From: Symsagittifera roscoffensis
Lineage: Eukaryota > Xenacoelomorpha > Acoela > Convolutidae
Direction: 5' to 3'
DNA length: 64,000 bases
Assembly (NCBI RefSeq): GCF_963678635.1
Contig: NC_087062.1
Coordinates: 65,594,647 to 65,658,646, forward strand
The translations under genes and the position numbers were made by a program. Of this stretch, positions 46,984-55,990 are shown piece by piece; positions within the stretch are counted from its first letter, which is position 1, and the number at the start of each line of letters is the position of its first letter. A model generated the notes under the pieces. The model had not been told where the DNA came from and ran no database searches. It saw nothing but the letters and a program-made list of their open reading frames with translations.

Positions 46984-49202
46984 TCACTTTCCACAGGCTT
47001 TCAGACACGCGTCTTCACTGGGATAAATGTTTTGAACCCCCTTAGGACAGTTTATGAGGCAGTAAAAGAGCAGTCGGCCATCTGGATCGTACAAGTGGGT
47101 TATGCCCATTGAACACTTGGCTTCACTTCCATCATCATCAGAATAAATCCACCAGGCAATGTCTCTTGTCTAAAGTAAGGTGAAATTTCTTTAAATGATC
47201 AAAAATAGATAAAGGAAGCTTCCTTTTGTTTTATACATGAACTATTAATTTTAATGTTAATAGTGACTTTTGATCATCATAAGACTAAATTTAATGAATA
47301 AAATTTTTTAAGTCAAGTCTTAACCCATTACGAGGCCAAACCGTGCATTTTGTTAATTTTAAGCGGAATTCGCAACAAGGACGCTCTTTTTGACCTTCCT
47401 TTGTTCTTTCGTTTACTTTGATTGTTCAGACAAAACATTAGCATGTACGAAGACTTGTCTCTAGAATCCAGGAACGTACTGATACAAAATTTCACGCCTT
47501 ATGTCGTGAATTACAGGTTGATACCGCCCATGTTGATATAAAAAAATATCGATATATAAAAATCTTAAATAAAAACTTCTGTCGATATGGCCGACCAAAT
47601 TGATTTTCCAAGTTCTTCCAAAACTCTAAGAAGCGCAAGTTTTAAGCGACGCAGACAAATTTTTATGAAAGAAAACTGCGTTTTCAGGCGCGTTTTGAAA
47701 AGTTTTGACCATGGAATTTTCAAAATCGGCCTTAGAACGTCGATATGATTAATTAGTTTAAAATAATCCCCCAAAAACGGTTCTTGGATCATAGAAGGGT
47801 GAACACTCGACTAACATAAAGCTCGACTAGCATAAATGTTTGAAAAGACAACAATCTATCGACTAGCATACTTTTGATAGTTTTATCTCTCAGAAATACA
47901 AGCACCAATAATAAGTCGTTCAAACTGAACTTTTCATTTCTGAGACTTAGAAAAACCGATAAATTTAGCAACCAACAAGCAAATGAAATTTATTAACGAA
48001 AAAATTGTGGTCAGTCACACCCAGACCTGCTAGTGGCTTGACCGAATACAAAAAATTTTGCCGCAAGAAGTTTGAACAACTGGGATTTATGTTTTTTTTT
48101 GTGTGTGTATTGTGATTAAATATTTAACGATATTTGTCTTTCACCTTTAAATTTTTAGTTATTTTTATTTATTCCGTCCAAAAAACAATGCATCATTGTT
48201 TAACAGGTTGAGCTGCTCTAATTACGCGCTATGGTGGTAGTTGTTTTCAACCAATAAGATTTGAGCATTCGTTTTTCTGTTTTCATGTTTTTTTGAGAAT
48301 TACAATTTTGGGCGGAATATAAAAAACCCACTTTTTATGCTAGCCCGCACCGAGCTTTTATGTATCATAATCGATCATCGTGGATATTTATTTCAAAAAT
48401 AATAGATTATAATGGACTATTTTGACAAAACAATCTATTCTAGTGCCAAAAAATGAAGAACTATAATCATCTATAATGGATTATAAGGGACTTTTTTTTC
48501 AATAATAATCGATAGTAATGGCATATAATCGATTATGTAGTCTAAGTTTTACATCTGTAAAAGAATATATTGGATTATTTTTGTCTCTCAAATCCATTAT
48601 TATCAATAAAATTTCATTGGCTCTCGTTGCGGGAGTCGATACGATTTTCAATATTAAAAGTTTTATGCTAGTCTAGCTTCATGCTAGTCGATACATCGCC
48701 CATTGAGTATCTACATATTTCACTTTTTTAAAATTTGAGCTGCAAATATATCATTCACGGGGCTAGAGAGCTTCTGGCGCTGTACTGATTTAAGGTTTTC
48801 TCAAAGGAGGTGGGCGGATATTTATGGTCAAAAAGATTAGAGGAGAGCTCTTCTAAAAAAATTCAATAACACATTTTTTGTCAAATTTTACAAAAGGACG
48901 TTTTATGGTATTTTTTGGTTTGTTTTGACAAGAAACTGCATCTGGACTCCCGCCTAATTTCGTTACTGCCTGAACTCTGCTGGTCAATCCATAGTTTTAC
49001 TTACCTGCTCAAAGTGTGCCGATCCCTCCCCGCAGATCCCTTTGAAATCCATCCCAGTGGTCACTTCACATGATCTCAGTTTGTCCTCCCTCCAAAGCAT
49101 GTTATCTCCTCCGCATTTACGCTTCGATATTCTCGCGCAATCAAGATAGTCAACCAGCAGAATTGCAACAAAAAGTGAAACGATAATCTGCAGCGAGTTC
49201 AT
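46984..49202 (-). CDS. Small secreted cysteine-rich protein, two exons (join 49005-49202, 46984-47169)
   Basis: Exon 1 encodes 66 residues from the ATG at 49202 and ends GAGCAG/GTAAGT. Exon 2 begins after TTACTTTAG and ends with TGA at 46984-46986. The intron is in phase 0, giving 127 residues. Residues 1 to ~22 (NSLQIIVSLFVAILLVDYLD after Met) form a signal peptide. The mature part has eight cysteines: C30, C45, C57, C85, C103, C107, C121 and C125. The tail NIYPSEDACLKACGK resembles the last turn of a Kunitz inhibitor domain (Ser-x-x-x-Cys-x3-Cys). The rest does not fit a standard Kunitz spacing and no active loop is evident. A secreted, disulfide-rich extracellular role is supported; the exact function is not. 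The 1.8-kb intron holds an inverted-repeat transposon. A TTTTTGCAG lies upstream of the ATG, so a 5' UTR intron or trans-splice acceptor is possible. Confidence 0.8.
47797..48701. mobile_element. ~905-bp DNA element with ~40-bp terminal inverted repeats
   Basis: The left end is GGGTGAACACTCGACTAACA then TAAAGCTCGACTAGCATAAA. The right end, reversed, is GGGCGATGTATCGACTAGCA then TGAAGCTAGACTAGCATAAA. The two agree at roughly 32 of 40 positions. The interior has no transposase frame and contains the same TATAATGGATTATAA words as the AT-palindrome tracts. It lies in the intron of the cysteine-rich gene. A TA duplication is possible but not certain. The TIR style (CTCGACTANCATAAA) recalls pogo/Tigger-type ends, which is only an impression. 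Confidence 0.75.
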
Positions 49203-50200
49203 ATTTTTCGACTTCTAATTCGCGTTAAGCAGAGCTGCAAAAACCTGCTCGCAGTTGGATGTTTAGTACTTAGCTAAACAAACAATTCGTATCTCTCAGA
49301 TTTGTACACAGAAGCAGCGAAGTTAACTTTTTGTCTTAAGAAAAAATAAAAATTTGATAAATTTTTGGAAATCAAAGTTTTGTTCAAATCCACTTTTAGA
49401 AGCTATTCAAGTTAAGAGAGAAAGAACCTACCAGCTCTAAATTTGAAGTCTATTTGAATCTATTTAACCAGGTGCGTGCCTCGTTTGAGCACCACAAGTC
49501 ATCGACCTCAAGTTTAGACCGATTAAAAGCATATTACATCCTTATAAATATTTATTAGATAAGATCATTAAGTTGTTCACACAAAATGCAATGATTTCAA
49601 CGCAATTATTCTTCCTCCAATTTTCAAAAAAAGTATGAAGTTTTTTGCGCATATGGTCGAGAAAATAATTGAAGCAATAAGTTTTTTGACTTTACAGCAA
49701 CTGTGGTATAAAAACATTTAAAATATTTGAATGAATTATCGCGGATGTGGTCAGAATTTCAACCTGAGCGCCATTTCAACCTTTCATCTTACCAGATGGT
49801 CAAATTTTGTCAATTTCTTTTAGGCTGACCGAGCTCTCATAAAACAAATATAGAGACCCCCGTTTTGCGCAATTGAAAAAAAAATTTGGCCAAAAATGAT
49901 GTTTTGGGGCACTTTTTGGCTTGTGAACCCTCAGCCCTCCTCCCCGTTTTTGGCCTGCATGTTCCCTCAAACCTACTGTATATTGCTTTAGGGTAGGTCA
50001 CGGTAAGTCAAAATTTAGTATCAAAGGGGGAGGAACTTATTCGAGAGGTAAATAGGGATCGACGAAATATTAGACGTTGTTACACTCATAAAAAACAATC
50101 ATTGATTTTAAAAGTTTTCAATTAGACAACAAAAAGCAAGTACTATGAAAATTTGCAATAAGCATTGATAATATCTAACGAAGATTTTGTTGATTGGAAA
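49203..50200. other. Intergenic DNA between two minus-strand genes
   Basis: Holds the promoter region of the cysteine-rich gene at its left and the 3' end of the claudin-like gene at its right. I see no TATA box placed convincingly and no AATAAA for the claudin-like gene. Confidence 0.4.
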
Positions 50201-52673
50201 TCAAAACTCGCATTCATAATTGTAAGCAGTCATAAGTGTCCGTGTCTTCTGAAACTGGGAATTGCAGTTATCATTGTCATCAGGGATATCTGCATGAGGA
50301 TGAGTCACTTTCGGTGGTCTGTGATGAGGTGGGGGTGGAGGACATTTCTCCTTTTTAGGCCCCTTCTTCATAGCAGCTGTTAGAGCGTATGCTGTGGTTA
50401 CGAAGATGCTGATGAAAGAGAGGACAAAGCCGAGCCATGCAAGGAGACATCCGATGAGAATCCGACGACCGGGTTCCGATTTGTAGTCTGCTGTCATGAA
50501 GGCACAGCTCATGAGAAGGACAACGCCTGCAATTAGTAATATGATATTTGAATGAATGAACAGTATTCATGTAATACAGTTGAATCCAACTTTTCGATAT
50601 TATCCGTTTGAGACAACGAATCTGAACGAAGGGACAAAATATCTCACAATTAATCAGAAAATATAAGCGTAAGAATATGGTAAAGCTACCGTGTTACTAG
50701 TCAGTTCACCACCTAGTGCTAATTCCTTTGTAATTAATGATCATATCTTCTTATAAAACTTACTTGCTTAGTAAGGACTGCTCGCATGCAACCAATTCTA
50801 CCCGGGGTGACAAAAATGCTGATCATGCAATTTCGTACAATGAAAAAAAAAAATGCTTGCAATAGTTTCATGCAATTTTATGGACTGATTTTTTTTTTAC
50901 TAAAAAAATTGTATGAAAAGAGCAAATTAAACATTTTTTCCATTCTATGAAATTTTATACTAAGCATTTTTTTGCCACACTCTGGAATTAAACAACAAGC
51001 TATTTGCTATATTTTTCATTACAAATATTGTATGCTAATAGAAAAAACAATGTTTAATAAAAACTAATTCTAGTATGACTAATAATGTACTCACAGTGTA
51101 TGAAGGAGGTGGCGGCTGAGAATACAGTCAGACAGTGTCCTGGTTTGGCGAAGATGGTGGCTAGGAGGGCGGGGATCAACAACAGACACACAGTGTGGTC
51201 CACCAGAAGGAACACACGTGCTACTTCTATGAAGGCTGTGTCTGTCCAAACGGAAAAACAAACAGATCATTTTAGAACTCATAAAATATTTGCGGTTTTT
51301 CATATATTTTGTGGGAGTTTTGGAGACGTGCTTGAAATGGTATTGGACTTGAAAAAACTTTGCTTTCAAATAATTTTGTTAAATAAATAACACAGTGCAA
51401 ACTTTCCGAAACACGGGAAATGTCTGCAACCAATGCCAAGTAATGAACACTACTTATATTTTCATGTTTTTCTATGAAAAATTGGGCCTGTTAAATTTTT
51501 TCATAGCTTTATTTAACTCAACAAAAATTTTATTCAAAAACATTATTCATTTGAAAATTCTCAACTTTCAACATTAAAGAAAATAAAATTGTGTTTCGAA
51601 ATCTTGTGTTTCATCCGAAACTCACTAAACAAGGGTTTTCTGTCAAAAGAAAAATCTAAGAGTAACCGGCAGTTGCCACACAGATAAACTACATGTGGTG
51701 ATATAAGCCATGTAAGTCTTAGACAACCCATTCACACCGAATTTTATATCAAAAACGTGACTTTTTGTAAACGGTTACTCCGAAAATTTCGGTGGTTGAA
51801 AACAGATCGATGCTGTTTTTTTCATATATTTATGTTTATCTTAGCATAAGAAAACAATAAAAAAGAGTTGTTTTTAAAAAACTTTTTTGGTTTTTTTTTT
51901 GGGGAAAAAACTCAACGTGCACTACGGTTATAAACACAGAATGTTAAATTTTGTTAGCACATTTTTTTCCGTAAACTGTATATTTCAGCACAGAAGCAAG
52001 TTGGCAATCAAAAGGGGAAAAATGCTTGCCTCTTTTTTTGTTCAAAATTTTTTTTGTTGCCAAATTTGCTGTATCCAAAACGGCTGCCATTTTTTTCTGG
52101 AGTTTTTAACCAATTTAAGATAACTTTTGAAAAAAAAGTTCCGATTGAAAAGAAGCTTGTCGTACATTTTGTACCATGAAAGTTGTATGATAAGCATTTT
52201 TTCCCGGCTCCATATACGAAATTGTATGATAAGCATTTTTCTTTTTTGACGCCAGCCCGTGTCAATACTATGGACTATAAAACTTCTTTGACAAGCTTTT
52301 TTGTATTTTTTGTAAAAAATGTTGATAAGTCAGGATATGAAATTTTTAAATATCATAGCCCCAGGTACAATTTAGGCTGTTAATTCTGAAAAAAATATAT
52401 ATTAGAAACTTCGACGGGTTCGTGATGAAATGACTCAATATCTCAGAGTGAAAAACCTTTTCAGTGATATTACGAGTACTCACAATATGCCTGACATGGT
52501 TTGTCGTCGCCTTCAGGGTACAGGGCACATTTCACCCACAGCCCCCTCCAATGCCTACTCCCACTCTCGTCCTCCCAAATAACCCCCCAGTTGGTGTGGG
52601 CAAACACAGAACACATCAGACTGAGAGACACCAGCGTACACGCCACGAACAGCAGGATTTTGCTCTGGTCCAT
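50201..52673 (-). CDS. Claudin/PMP22-type four-transmembrane protein, three exons (join 52484-52673, 51095-51241, 50201-50526)
   Basis: The three exons splice cleanly (CATATT/GTGAGT to TTGGACAG/ACACAG, and ACACT/GTGAGT to AATTGCAG/GCGTTG), both introns in phase 1, giving 220 residues. Helix 1 is ~6-25. The first extracellular loop carries G44-L45-W46-x2-C49-x10-C60, exactly the claudin signature. Helix 2 is ~73-95, helix 3 ~101-123 and helix 4 ~135-160. The ~60-residue cytoplasmic tail is basic then proline-rich (KCPPPPPHHRPPK). Claudins polymerise in the lateral plasma membrane and control paracellular passage at junctions. PMP22/EMP-like relatives share the fold, and which branch this is cannot be decided by eye. 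The tail end CEF is not an obvious PDZ ligand. Both introns are AT-rich and hold short dispersed repeats. Confidence 0.9.
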
Positions 52674-52911
52674 TGCTGAATGTCACTTATCAGACTGGGT
52701 AAACTATCTAATGTATGATCACTTCTATGATTTCAAGCCGCATTTATTAATTGCTAAAATTTTTAAAAAAACTTACTTAACTTTAAAAGTTTTTTGTCAG
52801 CTTTTATCTTCAATTTCTCGAAAACAGGAGGACTGTTGAATCGATAACAAGTAAAGAGGAAAGTGATATGAAATATGGAAATCAGTGGTCAATTGAGAGA
52901 TCATATTTACC
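52674..52911. promoter_or_regulatory. Possible shared promoter between divergent transcription units
   Basis: Only 238 bp separate the claudin-like start codon (minus strand) from the ATG of the putative plus-strand exon. A bidirectional promoter is possible if that exon is real. No TATA box is evident. Confidence 0.25.
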
Positions 52912-53250
52912 ATGAATGAGAATCGAGAGTTCTATTTTGATCACAATGGAAGTGGAAACAGTACATCATTGTATTCTTGTGATTTCAAGTTGAATTTTTT
53001 GGACGATGCGGGTGTTGAGAATATTGTCGGTTACAAACAAAAGAACATGACATTGTGTAGCTTCAATGCTTCCATGCCGATAAGGAAAAACTCGAGCCAC
53101 GGCAACAATGAACAATTGGCTAAAATGGACAGCTGGGAACAGAGCTGGCTGCTGTGCAATTATCACAGAATGTTCCGAAATCAGGTTCTTTTTGTGAAGG
53201 GTTGGGGAGGCGAATTGGGTTTAAAACTAGGCCTCATGAGCTCATCGCAG
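52912..53250 (+). CDS. Possible first coding exon of an unknown glycoprotein-like gene
   Basis: An ATG directly downstream of an in-frame stop opens a frame of ~113 codons that ends at ATCGCAG/GTTAGT, a donor-like context; past it the frame runs on to 53322. The segment is rich in N-glycosylation sequons (NGS, NST, NMT, NAS and NSS within the first ~65 residues) and has four cysteines (C23, C49 and others), but no signal peptide. The amino-acid mix is protein-like. Downstream exons would lie beyond or inside the 7.55-kb tandem unit that starts at 53288, which may have disrupted the gene. The antisense frame is shorter and less convincing. Confidence 0.35.
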
Positions 53251-53344
53251 GTTAGTTTAAGTAATAAAACAATTATTTGCCACTTTAGTTGCTTGAAATC
53301 ATTGACACATTGCTTTAAATAACTGAAGCAAGCCTCGCTTAAGT

Positions 53345-53861
53345 ATCCAAAAAAAGAACCGTGCTTAGCTATTGTTGTATCTTTAGATACTCAATGTGTT
53401 GAAAGTAAGATTGAGAAAGGTATGAATATGGACCAGCTCTATTGTTAAACTGATTTAAAACGAAAGAGTTATTCCCGACAAAAGGATTTGCAGATATTTA
53501 TACACAAGATTATAGCGGATATTTTAAAGACATTAAAGACTATATATATCTAAACGGTGAGAAATACAGACCACAAGATATTTCACCTATAAATATTTTC
53601 AGCTTTGTTACCCTAAAAAATGAAATTCTCGATTTTCTAGGTTGGCCCTATTACATCTTAGAAAAATTAACTATCCTATACGCAATGTTTAACTTTATAC
53701 GATTTCTTTTTTCACTTTTAAAAGGAATCTATAACACATGCGCTATACACACACAAGTAAATAGACAAGCAAGTGTAGCACGCATACTATTTGCAGGATT
53801 TTTTGGAATTTTTTCATCATCAATAAACAAAATTCTTCTAGACGCACAAATAAAAGAATAG
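53345..53861 (+). pseudogene. Envelope-like membrane glycoprotein, C-terminal part (copy 1)
   Basis: A frame open from 53454 to the TAG at 53859-53861 encodes ~135 residues with no early ATG. It has a soluble stretch (FADIYTQDYSGYFKDIKDYI), then a Trp/Tyr-rich hydrophobic region (LGWPYYILEKLTILYAMFNF and FIRFLFSLLKGIY), a Cys, and a second hydrophobic segment (ILFAGFFGIFSSSINKILL). A short Cys-containing frame just upstream (KKEPCLAIVVSLDTQCVESK) reads into it after a stop and frame change. This layout resembles the membrane-proximal region, anchor and tail of retroelement envelope proteins. I could not match a family, so envelope is inference. The beginning is missing at the unit boundary. 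Confidence 0.4.
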
Positions 53862-54164
53862 AATACAAAAATAGCGACAAGACAGAACACATACGACGAA
53901 GAACATAATAACATAGAAGTAACACCTACCGCACCACAGTTGCCACCCCTACCACATAACCATCCATTATCCTTAGCCCCACGTAATTTCCGAAACCTAG
54001 CAATAACACATAAACCAAATTTTAGACCAAACATATCGCAAAGTCCCATACAACATATAATGACACATCATTCACAAGATGATAATACATATGAACAAAT
54101 TATAGAACAACCCCATACCACCGCTTTTCAGTCTCAAAATTATCATTTTTTTAGACCACGATGA
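53862..54164 (+). pseudogene. Proline-rich extension after an in-frame TAG (copy 1)
   Basis: In the same frame as the preceding membrane segment, 100 sense codons follow the TAG and end in TGA at 54162-54164. The text is Pro/His/Asn/Gln-rich (TPTAPQLPPLPHNHPLSLAP, then THHSQDDNTYEQIIEQPH) and looks like a cytoplasmic tail. It could be read by stop-codon readthrough, from a spliced RNA, or be the remains of one longer protein. Its last codons overlap the ATG of the 609-codon frame as ATGA. The same TAG is present in copy 2. Confidence 0.45.
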
Positions 54165-55990
54165 GCCGACAACTTGGATCCCTACACCGCTCAAATTCCC
54201 ATCCAACCAACCTCAACACTCCAATCCCAATAATCCCACTTTTTGCTTTCCCACCACCCGATTTTCCAACTATTAATATATCATCAAGCATGAATTCGGA
54301 TACTAAGTCAGATATTTCAGTTTTATACTCCATTTCACAACTTAATAACCCTAATATAGAAACCCCTGATGAATTTGCAGACTCCGAACCATCTCCATCC
54401 AATATTTTTCAAACCAACTCCTCAGTTTTTTCAAAACCCCCTTTTCAACCGATCCCACCAAAAAATCCACTCCCATCCGTTTCCACTCCTTCTTATGATT
54501 CGCAAGTAACCCCAACCTATTCTCCATTTCATTCCGACCGATCATCTAATAATTCTCCAGATACCCCCCAAATCTCCCAGGAACTCGATAATTTTATCAC
54601 CCTACAACAACAGCTAATACACCCTAACACCCTCACTATAAATCAAATTTTATCCACAATAGAATCCTCAAACCCACCTACTCCTACACCCTCCTCAGCT
54701 TACACTGCATCATTAGCACAATCATCCACATCCACCGAATCATCAAATAGCACTCACCGAGCTTATCGCACTTTTAAAAGAAAATTCCCGAACCATCCAT
54801 TCCCGACCAAACCAGGAACAGCCTGCGAATATATTAATCATCCACACCACACCAACACGAAAGATTTTCTAGCAATCACCTTACCCTCATTCCCACAATA
54901 TACTTTAAACACACCTAACGACACTAACGACACACGTAGTTTTGTAGATGAACATGTTTTAATGCCGACACTTCACTGGACAGCGTATTACCATTTTACT
55001 AATCCCCTTTGCCTGCCACTCTCTAGTACTCATAACAATATAGAAAAGAATAAAGATATGCTATATAGACTCACCGCAACACTAACACCTAGACAATTTG
55101 CTTATATAGGATATAAAAAATCACTAAAAACATTCACTGCACCCCGAGCTAACGACTTTACAATAGAATATTACGACCATAATATCATCCGAACTAATCA
55201 AGACCAATTTCTAGATGACGACCGCTTTGCTAACCCACAACTAACAGCAAAATTCTTCATCAAAACGTCATATGTTTTCACACTTAATATTTTTGATAGA
55301 AAATATGATCACATCATTTCTGAAGCACTAACTGATATTCAAGCTTACGAAAGTTTTAAAGCAAAATTTCAGTTATTTTCACTAACCTTTCACTTCCTTG
55401 CACCACATGAACGCGATTTGCACTGTTCACACATCATTATGTTATGCACTAAACAGACTCATACATATACATACTATCGCTTCATACAAAATCATTTTGA
55501 TTTACATACTCCATCAAGACAACCACACCATCGTTTTCAGTTTCTTAACTCGAAGTACACTTCACCATTTTTTCTTAATTTCACCTATTGCATCAAGGAT
55601 ACTAACCTCCACGGCATCCTCCGCAATTATGACCCGGTAAAACAAATGTATATATTTTGTCCCATCACGAAAACCTTTAATGCCGAAGAATCCAGACCCT
55701 TCCTTATCCCACTTGAATTTATTCAACTTATAGAAATCCCAAAATTAGAATTTACTCACAATACTAAATATAATCACAAAATATATAACCTCATTCAAAA
55801 CACACCTTATGAGTTTGCAGTAGGCACCGAAGAACTAAAGACCATTAAAGCACTTCAATTGCTTTGGCCACTGCTCCAAACTAAAAGCATCATTCGCATA
55901 CTAGTTAAATTACTAACAAATTCGGACATAATACACGACATCTTTCCCCACGGCTTTTTCCCAGACAATTTACAGGTAGGTATAATTTGA
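54161..55990 (+). CDS. Unrecognised 609-residue protein, copy 1
   Basis: The longest intact frame in the window; I do not recognise its family. Residues 1 to ~200 are disordered-looking and rich in Ser, Pro, Thr and Asn (for example SSNPPTPTPSSAYTASLAQS). A short basic patch KRKFPNHPFPTK follows near 207-218. Residues ~235-605 look folded, rich in aromatic residues and Leu/Ile (LHWTAYYHFTNPLCLPLS, PRQFAYIGYKKSLKTF, FFLNFTYCIKD, HGILRNYDPVKQMYIFC). There is no signal peptide, membrane helix, zinc knuckle or YxDD. Codons are A/C/T-rich and G-poor, unlike the cellular genes here. The ATG sits six bases after a TTATCATTTTTTTAG acceptor-like site. The frame ends at TTACAG/GTAGGT, a donor-like site, so it may be one exon of a longer product. 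It overlaps the preceding frame as ATGA. An accessory protein of a retroelement-like unit is the best guess. Confidence 0.75.
   Translation: MSRQLGSLHRSNSHPTNLNTPIPIIPLFAFPPPDFPTINISSSMNSDTKSDISVLYSISQLNNPNIETPDEFADSEPSPSNIFQTNSSVFSKPPFQPIPPKNPLPSVSTPSYDSQVTPTYSPFHSDRSSNNSPDTPQISQELDNFITLQQQLIHPNTLTINQILSTIESSNPPTPTPSSAYTASLAQSSTSTESSNSTHRAYRTFKRKFPNHPFPTKPGTACEYINHPHHTNTKDFLAITLPSFPQYTLNTPNDTNDTRSFVDEHVLMPTLHWTAYYHFTNPLCLPLSSTHNNIEKNKDMLYRLTATLTPRQFAYIGYKKSLKTFTAPRANDFTIEYYDHNIIRTNQDQFLDDDRFANPQLTAKFFIKTSYVFTLNIFDRKYDHIISEALTDIQAYESFKAKFQLFSLTFHFLAPHERDLHCSHIIMLCTKQTHTYTYYRFIQNHFDLHTPSRQPHHRFQFLNSKYTSPFFLNFTYCIKDTNLHGILRNYDPVKQMYIFCPITKTFNAEESRPFLIPLEFIQLIEIPKLEFTHNTKYNHKIYNLIQNTPYEFAVGTEELKTIKALQLLWPLLQTKSIIRILVKLLTNSDIIHDIFPHGFFPDNLQVGII

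Noticed and set aside
52470-53166. Plus-strand frames antisense to claudin exon 1 and the minus-strand frame antisense to the 52912 exon
   Set aside because: The claudin exon has signature residues and splice sites. The antisense frame at 52966-53166 lacks any support.
53729-54049. 106-codon minus-strand frame inside the unit, also present in copy 2
   Set aside because: Antisense to the better-supported membrane and proline-rich frames. Its open state follows from the G-poor plus strand.
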